Part shown: one piece after another, positions 16,094 to 25,906 of the stretch
Position numbering within the stretch: position 1 is the stretch's first letter
How the letters are laid out: the number at the start of each line of letters is the position of its first letter
NCBI GenBank assembly: GCA_963714055.1
Contig: OY970227.1
Location: 1,798,001-1,862,000 of the forward strand
From: JACDBE01 sp963714055
GTDB taxonomy: Bacteria > Actinomycetota > Acidimicrobiia > Spongiisociales > UBA5794
Direction: 5' to 3'
DNA length: 64,000 nucleotides
The notes under the pieces: generated by a model
What the model saw: the letters and a program-made list of their open reading frames with translations, nothing else
Database searches by the model: none
What the model was told of the DNA's origin: nothing
Translations under genes and position numbers: made by a program

Positions 16094-17831
16094 CATCGGT
16101 AGTCTCCACCAGCTCGGTGGGGAGATCGACCACCCTCGCCCGTAGGAACTCGCCCAGCGCCTTCGCCTGGGGATCGGTGCGGGTCGACGAGGCGGCACCC
16201 TCACCGAGGTAGCCGCGCAGCACGAAGTTGAGCGCACGCAGTCTCGGGAACACATGTCGTTCGACGGGGACATCCTTCGCCTCGGGGACCAGGCGCCGGA
16301 TCTGCTGCACGGTGAGGTACGACTCCAGCCATTCGAAGGCATCGTCGCCACGCGCCCACACCCCGAGGTTGGCGTCCCCACCCTTGTCCCCGGACCTGGT
16401 GCCGACGAGGAGGCCGAGCGGGCCCGGCACCGTCGGCCCCGGCCAAACCGCTTCCGCGAGATCGGGCGCCGCCTCGGGACGAGTCCGCACCCCGGCGTCG
16501 CCGGGCTCGGTGGGTGGGACGACGATGGTGTCGCCGGCCACGGTCACCGTCGACACCGGCTGGGGTGTGATCGCCGGCCAGAACACGACCCGGGGCGACT
16601 CGGCACCTGGTGGCTCGGTGAGCAAGAACCCCGGGTAGGTGGCCAGCGCCAGCTCGACGGCGGCGTTGGAGAACCGCCGTCCCACCCTGGTGGGGTCACG
16701 GTCGGTGACCGTCACCCTCAGGGTGGCGTGGGAGGCGTCCTCAGACAGCGGATCCGGCTGGTCGGTGCGCGCCAGGCGCACGTCGACCGATTCGAACGAC
16801 TCCGGCGGGCCGACTCTCCTCCACAACGCGGCGAGGGCGACCGCCGCCTTCGCCTCCACGTCGAGCCCCGGGATCACGAAGGTCACCGCGTTCCGGTAGC
16901 CGGCGACGGCGGTGGCTGCCACCTTCGTGGTGGCGGGGGCCGGCTCTCCCATGATCCCGCTGATCCTCACCCGGTCGGGCCCGGCCGGTTCCAGCTCGAC
17001 CGTGTCGAGCCGGGCCACGACGTCGGGATTGAGGTACCGGGGCCCGGCCACCTCGTAGAGCAGCTGGGCGGTGACCGTCTCCACCGTGACCATCCCTCCG
17101 GTGCCGGGGTGCTTGGTGATCGTCGCCGACCCGTCCTCCTCGACGTCGGCGATGGGGAAGCCGACCTCGTCGAGCCCCGGCACTTCGGTGAAGAAGCTGA
17201 AGTTCCCGCCGGTGGCCTGGGCCCCGCACTCGATGACGTGCCCCGCCACGACTGCCCCCGCCAACCGGTCCCAGTCGTGACGATCCCAGCCGAAGTGCCA
17301 CGCCGCCGGGCCGACCACCAACGAGGCATCGGCGACGCGGCCGGTCACCACGACGTCGGCCCCTTCGGCAAGGGCCCGGGCGATGCCCCACCCACCGAGA
17401 TAGGCATTGGCGGTCAACGGGGTAACCGCCCGTTCCGCCATGGTCTCCCCGGTCACGGCGTGGACCAGTTCCGTGGCTCCGTCGCCGAGGTCGTCACCGG
17501 TCACGGTGGCCACCCGGACCGGTAGCCCGAGCCGCGCCGAGAGGTCCCCGACGGCACCGGCCAGCGCCGACGGGTTGAGGCCGCCGGCGTTGGCCACCAC
17601 CCGTATCCCCCGGTCGATGCAGGCACCGAGGACCTCGGCGAGCTGGTCGAGGAACGTGGGGACGTACCCGGCGTCGGGATCGCGCATCCGGTGGCGGGCG
17701 AGGATCACCATCGTCAGCTCGGCGAGGTAGTCGCCGGTGAGGACGTCGATGGGGCCGCCGTCGACCATCTCCCTGGCGGCCGAGGCGCGGTCGCCGAAGA
17801 AGCCGGAGCAGTTGGCGATCTTGATCCCCAC
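16077..17831 (-). CDS. AtuA-like acyclic terpene utilisation family protein (DUF1446)
   Basis: A 584-residue protein. The DUF1446 domain covers about residues 1-440 (IANCSGFFGDRASAAREM, VLTGDYLAELTM, VVANAGGLNP, VTGRVADASLVVGP). A fused AtuA-like ferredoxin-fold domain follows at about 475-575 (VGTRSGDKGGDANLG, ALNFVLRGYLGEGA). Named after the Pseudomonas citronellol/geraniol pathway, the family is much wider. No other atu or liu genes are nearby, so the substrate is unknown. It starts at GTG 17831 with CATAAT 6 nt upstream. Confidence 0.85.
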   Translation of the reverse strand: MGIKIANCSGFFGDRASAAREMVDGGPIDVLTGDYLAELTMVILARHRMRDPDAGYVPTFLDQLAEVLGACIDRGIRVVANAGGLNPSALAGAVGDLSARLGLPVRVATVTGDDLGDGATELVHAVTGETMAERAVTPLTANAYLGGWGIARALAEGADVVVTGRVADASLVVGPAAWHFGWDRHDWDRLAGAVVAGHVIECGAQATGGNFSFFTEVPGLDEVGFPIADVEEDGSATITKHPGTGGMVTVETVTAQLLYEVAGPRYLNPDVVARLDTVELEPAGPDRVRISGIMGEPAPATTKVAATAVAGYRNAVTFVIPGLDVEAKAAVALAALWRRVGPPESFESVDVRLARTDQPDPLSEDASHATLRVTVTDRDPTRVGRRFSNAAVELALATYPGFLLTEPPGAESPRVVFWPAITPQPVSTVTVAGDTIVVPPTEPGDAGVRTRPEAAPDLAEAVWPGPTVPGPLGLLVGTRSGDKGGDANLGVWARGDDAFEWLESYLTVQQIRRLVPEAKDVPVERHVFPRLRALNFVLRGYLGEGAASSTRTDPQAKALGEFLRARVVDLPTELVETTDVRIRG

Positions 17832-17837
17832 ATGACG

Positions 17838-17843
17838 ATTATG
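17838..17843 (-). promoter_or_regulatory. Leaderless -10-like box of the AtuA gene
   Basis: Minus-strand CATAAT, one base from the sigma-70 consensus, 6 nt before the GTG start. TTGACA directly abuts it, too close to act as a -35. Confidence 0.4.
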
Positions 17844-17934
17844 TCAACCCTCGGCGGGCTCCGTCCCATCTCCCCACATGCCGGGTTGCCGATCCGGCCC
17901 GGCGCCCGCACCCCCTGTAGTCCGGCGGCACAGG

Positions 17935-17940
17935 TATCGT
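17935..17940 (+). promoter_or_regulatory. Leaderless -10 box of the hemolysin III gene
   Basis: TATCGT, 6 nt before the ATG at 17947. It decides the start over an upstream in-frame ATG at 17878. Confidence 0.5.
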
Positions 17941-17946
17941 CGACGG

Positions 17947-18633
17947 ATGCCAGGTCCCCGCCACGAATCGGCGCCGCACGAGCGGGTCACGCTCGGCCGG
18001 ATGCTCAACCCGGTTCGCGGGCTCATCGACGCCACGGCGGCCATCGTGGCGCTCATCGGCGGGGTCGTCCTCCTCGTCAGGGCACCATCGCCGGGCACCA
18101 AGATCGCCGTGGTGATCTTCGCCCTGGGCATGATCGGGCTGTACACGACGAGTTCCCTCTACCACTCGATCCCGTGGTCGGAGCGATGGAAACGGCGGAT
18201 GCAGCGCACCGACCATTCGATGATCTTCGTGCTGATCGCAGCCAGCTACACACCGGTCACCGTGCTCACCACCGACGGATGGACCACGGTGGCCGTGCTC
18301 GCCATAGCGTGGGGCATCACGCTTGCCGGCGTGGCCCAGCAGGTCTTCTTCCCCGTCGAGCGAAACACCCTCGGCATCACCTTGATGACCACGCTGGGGT
18401 GGATCGGGCTCATCCTTCTCCCCTGGGTGGCGACCACCGCCGGTTGGGATTCCGTCGTCCTACTGGTGGCCGGTGGCGTCCTCTATACCGTCGGCATGGT
18501 CATGCTGGTCACCGGGCGGCCGCGGTTGTGGCCCCGTGTCTTCTCGTACCACGAAGCGTTCCACGTCCTGGTCGTCGCCGCCTCGACGCTTCACTTCGCC
18601 ACGGTGTACCGCGGTCTCGCTTTGGCGGGGTGA
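17947..18633 (+). CDS. Hemolysin III / YqfA family (PAQR-like) membrane protein
   Basis: A 228-residue polytopic membrane protein of the hemolysin III family, which belongs with the PAQR receptors. Seven hydrophobic segments are visible. The conserved metal-site residues are present: SSLYHSIPW (His), RTDHSMIF (Asp/His) and the C-terminal YHEAFHVLVV (two His). Bacterial members have uncertain roles in membrane lipid homeostasis, and haemolysis should not be assumed. Convergent with a cupin gene 7 bp away. Confidence 0.88.
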   Translation: MPGPRHESAPHERVTLGRMLNPVRGLIDATAAIVALIGGVVLLVRAPSPGTKIAVVIFALGMIGLYTTSSLYHSIPWSERWKRRMQRTDHSMIFVLIAASYTPVTVLTTDGWTTVAVLAIAWGITLAGVAQQVFFPVERNTLGITLMTTLGWIGLILLPWVATTAGWDSVVLLVAGGVLYTVGMVMLVTGRPRLWPRVFSYHEAFHVLVVAASTLHFATVYRGLALAG

Positions 18634-18640
18634 AGGCCGT

Positions 18641-18973
18641 TCAGCTGCCTGCTTCTGGGGGAATCTGGAGTAGGAGGAGGCGTCCCATCTCGTAGCCACC
18701 GTTGTGGTACGAGTACGTCTCCCCGGCACGGACGACGAGCACGTCACCGCGGCGAACCCGCGCCGTCTCCTCGCCGCTACGGAACTCGATGTCACCGGTG
18801 ATCCCCACGTATACCTTGTCGGCCGAGGCGGCGGCATACGGCGGGTTCTCGGCACCGATGGGCGCCTCGATCTCGGCTATGGACAGCCCTTCCAGACCCT
18901 CGGGAACCATGTCGCGGACCAGCAGGTGCCCGAACGGGAACGTGGCGGTGTCTTCGTAGCGGTGCAGTTTCAT
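18641..18973 (-). CDS. Single-domain cupin protein
   Basis: A 110-residue cupin. The beta-barrel core runs from about residue 45 to 105, with RRGDVLVVRAGETYSYHNGG giving the second cupin motif. The first motif's usual histidines are replaced (SADKVYVGITGDIEFRSG), so metal binding is doubtful. It starts at ATG 18973 with GGAGGA 5 nt upstream. Function unknown; sugar- or hormone-binding roles cannot be told apart. Confidence 0.75.
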   Translation of the reverse strand: MKLHRYEDTATFPFGHLLVRDMVPEGLEGLSIAEIEAPIGAENPPYAAASADKVYVGITGDIEFRSGEETARVRRGDVLVVRAGETYSYHNGGYEMGRLLLLQIPPEAGS

Positions 18974-19047
18974 GCCGATCCTCCGGGGACGACTCTATCG
19001 GCTCCGCCGGCCCGTCTCGGGTTCGTCGAGCGCCCTGCCTCGTCGGT

Positions 19048-19053
19048 TAGGGT
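19048..19053 (+). promoter_or_regulatory. Leaderless -10 box before the upstream ORF
   Basis: TAGGGT, 6 nt before the ATG at 19060, with the same geometry as the other leaderless starts in this window. Confidence 0.45.
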
Positions 19054-19059
19054 CCCTCG

Positions 19060-19122
19060 ATGCGTCGCCACCGCCTCCGGCCGTCGACGTTTCCGACCAT
19101 CCGACACGGTCTTCGGCGGTGA
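19060..19122 (+). CDS. Putative 20-codon leader ORF upstream of the EamA transporter
   Basis: An ATG placed 6 nt after a TAGGGT box opens a 20-codon ORF rich in Arg and His (MRRHRLRPS..., ending GLRR). Its stop TGA overlaps the GTG start of the transporter gene as GTGA, so ribosomes finishing the leader could restart on the transporter. Alternatively it is the true N-terminus and a further indel separates the frames. Coding cannot be proved from sequence alone. Confidence 0.4.
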   Translation: MRRHRLRPSTFPTIRHGLRR

Positions 19123-20040
19123 GCGCCGCCGCCAGGCTCGACGCCGGCCGGAGCAGGCGGCTGGCGGTGCCTCTCGCCCTCGCCACGGTCTACGTGGTTT
19201 GGGGGTCGACCTACCTGGCGCTCCGCTTCATGGTGGAGGAGATGCCGGCGCTGATGGCCAACGGTGTCAGGTTCGCCCTCGCCGGACTACTCCTGCTGGC
19301 CATGGCCAGGCGCGCCGGTACTCCCATGCCCACGCCGGCCGAGTGGTGGGGTGCGGCCCAGGTCGGTGTCTTTCTCCTGGTCGGGGGTGTCGGCCTGGTG
19401 GGGATCGCCGAATCGCTCGGCGTCGGCTCGGGCCTCGCCGCCACCGCCGTCGCCGTCATGCCGGTGTGGGCGGCCTTGTGGGCCGGGGTGTTCGGCTCGT
19501 GGCCGAGCGCCCGCGAGTGGGCGGGGCTGGCCCTCGGGCTGGTGGGGGTGGTGATCCTCACCGGCGAGGGTGACTTCCAGGGCAACCTCGTCGGCACCGC
19601 GCTCGGTGATAGTCGCCCCCATCTCGTGGGCGTTCGGCTCGGTGTGGAGCGGCAGGATCGCCATGCCCAAGGGGACGATGTCGAGCTCCGCCCAGATGCT
19701 CGCCGCCGCCCCGGTCCTGCTGCTGGTGGGATGGGTTCGCGGCGAGCGCTGGGAGCAGGCGCCCGGCCTCAGTGGGTGGTTGGCGCTGCTGTACCTGGCC
19801 ACCTTCGGGTCGGCGCTCGCCTACACCGCCTACATCTACCTGCTGCAGAACGTGCGCCCGACGCTGGCAACCAGCTACGCCTACGTCAACCCGATCGTGG
19901 CCGTGTTGCTCGGTATCTGGCTCGCCGGCGAGACCCTCTCGGGTGAGGCCTGGATCGCCCTCCCGATCATCCTCGGCGCCGTTGCCCTGGTGGCCGGCGC
20001 CCGATCTCGACCCACCGCCGCCAAGGGCTCGACCGCCTGA
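19119..20040 (+). pseudogene. EamA/DMT family transporter, frameshifted
   Basis: A drug/metabolite-type exporter with about ten membrane helices and two EamA repeats. The first frame gives RLAVPLALATVYVVWGSTYL through GNLVGTAL. After a one-base shift at about 19605 the second frame continues VIVAPISWAFGSVWSGR through AYVNPIVAVLLGIWLAGE. Joined, it is about 306 residues and complete, with the family's WGSTYL and YVNP motifs intact, which favours a sequencing error. Start taken at GTG 19119, coupled to the leader ORF. Confidence 0.8.
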
Positions 20041-20104
20041 CGATCGCCGGCCGCGCCGAGTCCCCGCCGCCGACGACGAGGGCCCATCCGCCGTCCCGGC
20101 ATGA

Positions 20105-20466
20105 GCACGGCCGCGATGGGGTAGGGGCCCCATCTGGCGGAGGAGGGCCGACTTCACTGCCTGCCGCAGGAGGGCGGGCGCCAGCCACCCCGGCGTGTCG
20201 CATCCTCGAAACCGGCCCGCGCAACAAGACGGCCGCGATGGGGTAGGGGCCCCATCTGCGGAGGAGGGCCGACTTCATGCCTGCCGCAGGAGGGCGGGCG
20301 CCAGCCACCCCGGCGTGTCGCATCCTCGAAACCGGCCCGCGCAACAAGACGGCCGCGATGGGGTAGGGGCCCCATCTGCGGAGGAGGGCCGACTTCACTG
20401 CCTGCCGGAGCAGGGCGGGTTAGCCACGCGATGTGGCGCAGCCGCCGAAGTCGGCCCGGGCAGCAA
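20105..20466 (+). repeat. Dispersed repeat family B, tandem array
   Basis: Three units begin with hairpin 1 at 20115-20134, 20237-20256 and 20357-20376, a period of 120-122 bp. The two full units are almost identical over their whole length. The inter-hairpin part differs from the 5.7-kb copies (GGGCGGGCGCCAGCCACCCC), but the flanking arms GGGCCGACTTC...GAAGTCGGCCCGG reappear across the last unit. No spacers of CRISPR kind. The array fills the gap after the EamA gene. Confidence 0.88.
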
Positions 20467-20485
20467 ACTTGTCACACCCGCCCGA

Positions 20486-20491
20486 TACGGT
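20486..20491 (+). promoter_or_regulatory. Leaderless -10 box of a small gene
   Basis: TACGGT, 6 nt before the ATG at 20498, immediately after the family-B array. Confidence 0.45.
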
Positions 20492-20497
20492 GTGGGC

Positions 20498-20686
20498 ATG
20501 ATGAACACCGACACCCTCGATCGTTTCCACGCCATCGACCCCATCGCCGTCGCCACGGCCACCCTGGCGGCCGCCGGGATCGCAGCCGTGGCCGTCGCCG
20601 GTTGCCCGGACCCGACCTGCCCGAGCTGCGGGCCAGTCGACCAGGGCGAGCGAAGACACGGCGACGGCGACCGGGTCGCCGCCTGA
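20498..20686 (+). CDS. Small membrane or lipoprotein-like protein, unknown
   Basis: A 62-residue protein with a hydrophobic stretch (about residues 16-35, Ala/Val/Ile-rich) ending in VAVAGC, a lipobox-like motif. Cys-rich CPDPTCPSC follows. The N-terminus lacks the positive charges of a normal signal peptide, so a single-pass membrane protein is equally possible. The correctly spaced TACGGT box is the main evidence that it is expressed. Confidence 0.5.
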   Translation: MMNTDTLDRFHAIDPIAVATATLAAAGIAAVAVAGCPDPTCPSCGPVDQGERRHGDGDRVAA

Positions 20687-20803
20687 GGCTCGCCGAGCAC
20701 CGGGTCGCCTCACCGGGGTCCCCCACCGGGCGGCGGACGCCGACCTACGCTGCGGCTACTCGCCGCCGCCGGGCGACGACCGCCGAACACGTTGGGGAAC
20801 GGT

Positions 20804-21838
20804 GTGACCGAGGACGACCGCGCAGTCGAAGCCGACCCGCCACTCGCTGACGACTCGACACTCGAGGACGGACGGCCAGCCGATGAAGCGCTGTCGGTCA
20901 CCGGCATCGAACGCCTGATCGGTCGCCACAGCCGGCTCGCCGCGAGCCAAGCCCGGCTCGACGAGCTGTTGGAAAGGCACCGGGGGCGCCCGGTCGTCCA
21001 GGTGGCTCTCATGCTCCACAACCGCGATCAGGAGATGGCAGGCTCGGTGGTGAGCAGCGCCCTCGCCTTCCGGCTCTTCCTCTTCGTGGTGCCGCTGCTC
21101 GTGTTCGCCGTCGGTATCGCCGGCTTCCTCGGCGACATCGTCGACGAAACCGATGTCGGTAACGCGGGGATCGGCGGCGCCCTGGCCGCTCAGATAGACA
21201 GCGCCCTCTCCCAACCGAACGCCACGCGGTGGCTGGCGGTGCTCGGCGGTCTGTTCGGGGTGGTCCTGGCGGGGCGCACCCTGAGCCGGGTTCTGGTGGC
21301 GGCGAGTTGCCTGGCGTGGCGGCTCCCGGTCCGTCCCAAGGCCTCGGGGCGAGCCGTCGTCACCATCATCGGCCTGCTGCTCGGCCTGACGTTGGCGATC
21401 GTCCTGGTCAACAAGCTCCGCAACGACTTCGGCATCGCCGTCGCCGGGATCTCGGTGGCAGCTTCCTTCGGCGTCCATGTCGTCATCTGGACCGTGATGT
21501 CGCTCGTCCTCCCGAAGTCCACCAACGACCCGGGCGCCGTCATCCCCGGCGCGGTGCTGGTGGCGACGACGCTGACCGTGCTGGAAGTGATCAGCACGCT
21601 GATCCTCCCCGACCGGATCGCCCGGGCGTCGGCGGTCTACGGGGCGATCGGGGCCAGCCTCGTGGCGCTCGGCTGGCTCTTCATCGTCAGCCGGGTGATG
21701 GTGCTGTCCCTGGCGGTCAACGCCGTCATCCACGAGCGGTTCGGGAGCGTGTCCCAGTTCGTGTTCTCGCTTCCGGGGCTGCGCTGGTTGGCGTCGCGAT
21801 CGGAGTGGCTGCGCGGGTTCTTCGACCTCGAGCCCTGA
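20804..21838 (+). CDS. YihY/BrkB family inner-membrane protein
   Basis: A 344-residue protein with an acidic soluble N-terminus of about 70 residues followed by six or seven membrane helices. It includes the conserved AGSVVSSALAFRLFLFVVPL and GAIGASLVALGWLFIVSRVM blocks of the YihY/BrkB family (Pfam Virul_fac_BrkB). Not RNase BN, despite the old name. Function unknown. Start is uncertain: GTG 20804 is used, and a TTG lies 12 nt upstream. A TACGCT box at 20746-20751 may be its -10. Confidence 0.85.
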   Translation: MTEDDRAVEADPPLADDSTLEDGRPADEALSVTGIERLIGRHSRLAASQARLDELLERHRGRPVVQVALMLHNRDQEMAGSVVSSALAFRLFLFVVPLLVFAVGIAGFLGDIVDETDVGNAGIGGALAAQIDSALSQPNATRWLAVLGGLFGVVLAGRTLSRVLVAASCLAWRLPVRPKASGRAVVTIIGLLLGLTLAIVLVNKLRNDFGIAVAGISVAASFGVHVVIWTVMSLVLPKSTNDPGAVIPGAVLVATTLTVLEVISTLILPDRIARASAVYGAIGASLVALGWLFIVSRVMVLSLAVNAVIHERFGSVSQFVFSLPGLRWLASRSEWLRGFFDLEP

Positions 21839-23219
21839 TCAGGCGCCGTCCGCTTCGCCAATCCAGGTCCTCAGGGCGGCCACCTGGGCGGCGACGGATG
21901 CCGGCGAGGCGGCGCCCGGGGTCCGGCGGGTACCCGGCGACCGGGTCACGTCGAGCACCGCAAGGTCGCCGACCACGAAGGCGGTGTCGGCGTCGGCCAA
22001 CTCGGCGGCAGTGACCTCGCCCAACTGGCGGCCATCGGCGGCGAGTCGTGTCACCAACCGGGCAACGACCGCGTGGGCCCGGCGGAACGGCACGCCGCGG
22101 GCGACCAGCACCTCGGCCAGATCGAGGGCGAGCACCGAGGAACCGGGGAGCGGAGGCTCGAACCGCGTCCCTCCGATGAGCGCCACCATCGCCTCCAGCG
22201 CCGCCGCCACCGTGTCATCGGCATGGAACACGATCGTCTTGTCCTCTTGCAGGTCGCGGTTGTAGGCCAACGGCAGCGCCTTCTGCAGGGCGAGGATGGC
22301 GGTGACGTCTCCGATCACGGTTGCGGTACGCCCTCGGATCACCTCGGCCATGTCGGGATTCCGCTTCTGGGGCAGCGCCGAGGAGCCCGTGGTGAGGGCC
22401 TCGTCGAACTCCACCCAACCGAACTCGGACGTCGACCACAGCACGAGCTCCTCGGCCAACCGGGAGAGGTGCACCATCGTCTGGGCGCAGGCGAAGACGT
22501 ACTCGGCGGCCCAGTCGCGGGCGCCGACGGCGTCGATGGAGTTGGCGAACACGGCGGGCAACCCGAGCTGCCTTGCCACGGCCACCGGGTCGAGTGGCAG
22601 CGAGCTCCCCGCCGCCGCTCCCGCTCCGAGTGGCGAGACGGCGATCCGGGTGCCGGCGGCGGCGAACCGCTCGGCGTCGCGCCTCAGCATCCAGGCGTGG
22701 GCGAGCAGATGGTGGCCGAGCGGCACCGCCTGCGCCTGTTGGAGGTGCGTGTAGGAGGGGACCACGGTCTCGGGGTGCTGCTCCGCCTGGTCGGCCAGGG
22801 ACGCCACCAGGCGGCGAATGTCCGTGGTCCTGCCCGCCACGGCGTCGACCAGGTAGAGCCTGAGATCGAGAGCCACCTGGTCGTTGCGCGACCGTCCGGT
22901 GTGCAGCATGCCGCCGTCGTCGCCGATGATGTCGACGAGGCGGCGCTCCACGGCGCTGTGCACGTCCTCGTCGCCTTCGAGGAAGCGGAACTCCCCAGCC
23001 TCGGCCTCGGCGGCGATCGCCGCCAGCCCCTCTTGCAGGCGCTCGGTGTCGGCCGGCGACAGGATCCCCTGCTCGCCCAGCATGGTGACGTGGGCCAGGG
23101 AACCGCGGATGTCGTGGGCGAGCAGCCTGCCGATCGACCGCGTCCACCGTGTAGCTCCACAGGGCGTCGCCCGGGCTCGAGCCGAACCCGCCGCCCCACA
23201 GGGTCTGCCGTTCGGTCAT
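21839..23219 (-). CDS. argH: Argininosuccinate lyase (reading frame interrupted)
   Basis: Splits argininosuccinate into arginine and fumarate, the last step of arginine synthesis. The N-terminus MTERQTLWGGGFGSSPGDAL (from 23219) is in one frame. From about 23130 the protein continues in another frame with RLLAHDIRGSLAHVTMLGEQ, the downstream start being visible at 23083. Signature blocks HTGRSRNDQV, SYTHLQQAQ and GSSALPQKRNPD are intact. A single-base indel at about 23120-23140 best explains the break, probably an assembly error. Joined length is about 459 residues, normal for the family. Confidence 0.88.
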
Positions 23220-23301
23220 GCGTTCCACATGGGGGTCCGAAGGTCGGGGACGGCGGATGATTCGATCGATGGCGCCTCGACGGTGACGAGGCGTCGGATG
23301 A

Positions 23302-24536
<1,235 letters not shown>

Positions 24537-24540
<4 letters not shown>

Positions 24541-25004
24541 GCCTCCACCCCCAGCGCCGCCAGCTGCTCGAGCAGCCCTTCGCCTCCGACCTCTTCGGCG
24601 GCGATCACCAACAGCGTGTCGTCGCCGGCCACCGTGCCCAGCATCCCTTTCAGCCCGATGTTGTCGAGGGCGCTTCCCACCACGTGCGCCGCTCCCGGAC
24701 GGGTGTGGATGACCAGCAAGTTGCCCGACGTGGCCAGCTCGTCGACGAACTCGTCGATGACCCGGCCCAGCTCGCGGTCCACGCCCTGGCCCGGGTGCTC
24801 GCCCGGGATCTCGTAGCGGTGCCCGCCCGAATCGGTGCGCGCCTTGACCGCCCCGATGGCGTCGAGGTCACGGGAGATGGTCGCCTGGGTCACCGGGTGT
24901 CCGGCCGCCTGCAGCTTCGCCACCAGGTCGCGCTGGGACTCGATGCCACCGTCGGCGACCAACCGGCGCACCAGGCGACGACGGTTGGCGATGGAACTGG
25001 TCAT
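24537..25004 (-). CDS. argR: Arginine repressor
   Basis: Arginine-sensing repressor of arginine synthesis. The 155-residue protein has an N-terminal winged helix (about residues 5-68; TQATISRDLDAIGAVKAR) and a C-terminal hexamerisation and arginine-binding domain (about 85-152; HTRPGAAHVVGSALDN, GTVAGDDTLLVI). It is embedded in the operon it should control, by 4-bp overlaps with argB and argG, and matching operator-like sites lie upstream of argC. Confidence 0.96.
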
Positions 25005-25906
25005 CCCTCCCCCTCTGACGTGATCATGGTGCCGATCCCCTCCGGGGTGAGGATCTCGAGCAGCAGCGCGTGCTCGATCCGGCCGTCGAGGATGTGCACC
25101 CGGGCGACATCCGCCCGGCTCGCCTCCACGCAGGCGAGCACCTTGGGGAGCATCCCACCGGAAACGGCCCCGGCGGCGATCATCTCCTCGACCTCGTCGA
25201 CGGGCAGCTTGGAGATGAGCGTCTCGGGGTCGGCGGCGTCGCCGTACAGACCCTCGACGTCGGTGAGGTAGACCAGCTTGGAGGCGCCCATCGCCACCGC
25301 GATCGCCGAGGCGGCGGCGTCGGCGTTGACGTTGTAGACCTCGCCGTCCTCGCCCCTGGCGAGCGGGGCCACCACGGGAACGAACCCCCGGTCGAGCAAT
25401 GCGACCAACAGCCCGGGGTCGACCTTGACCACGTCGCCGACGAACCCCAGCCGGGGATCGGTGGGCCGGGCGACCAGCAGGTTGCCGTCGAGCCCGCTCA
25501 CCCCGGCGGCCACCGAGCCATGGGCATTGACCAATCGGACCAGGTCCGGGTTGATCTCACCGGCGAGTGTCGACTGCACGACACGAATGGTGTCGGCGTC
25601 GGTGACCCGCAGCCCGTCTATCCAGTCGGGCTCGGCGCCCCGGCGGCGCATCGCCGCCGAGATGTCCGGGCCGCCGCCGTGGACGATCACGGGTCTGATG
25701 CCGGAGAAGTGGAGCATGGCGACGTCGTCGGCGAACGACGCCCGGAGCGCCTCGTCCACCATGGCGGCGCCGCCGTACTTGACGACGACCGTCCGACCGC
25801 GGTACTCGCGGATGAACGGCACCGCCTCGGAGAAGATGCGCGCCTTGGCCATCGTCATGGCGATCCGCTGCTTGACCGGGGAGGGGGCACCATGCCCGAG
25901 GCTCAT
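25001..25906 (-). CDS. argB: Acetylglutamate kinase
   Basis: Phosphorylates N-acetylglutamate, the second step of arginine synthesis. The 301-residue amino-acid kinase has the motifs VVVKYGGAAM, PVIVHGGGPDI, YNVNADAAASAIA and YLTDVEGLY. The N-terminal extension of about 20 residues (KQRIAMTMAKARIF) is the type found in arginine-inhibited hexameric enzymes. The ATG at 25906 overlaps the argC stop (ATGA); the frame is open far upstream but without homology. Confidence 0.96.
   Translation of the reverse strand: MSLGHGAPSPVKQRIAMTMAKARIFSEAVPFIREYRGRTVVVKYGGAAMVDEALRASFADDVAMLHFSGIRPVIVHGGGPDISAAMRRRGAEPDWIDGLRVTDADTIRVVQSTLAGEINPDLVRLVNAHGSVAAGVSGLDGNLLVARPTDPRLGFVGDVVKVDPGLLVALLDRGFVPVVAPLARGEDGEVYNVNADAAASAIAVAMGASKLVYLTDVEGLYGDAADPETLISKLPVDEVEEMIAAGAVSGGMLPKVLACVEASRADVARVHILDGRIEHALLLEILTPEGIGTMITSEGEG

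Noticed and set aside
20105..20466. CRISPR array
   Set aside because: The repeats are 120 bp without variable spacers and there are no cas genes.
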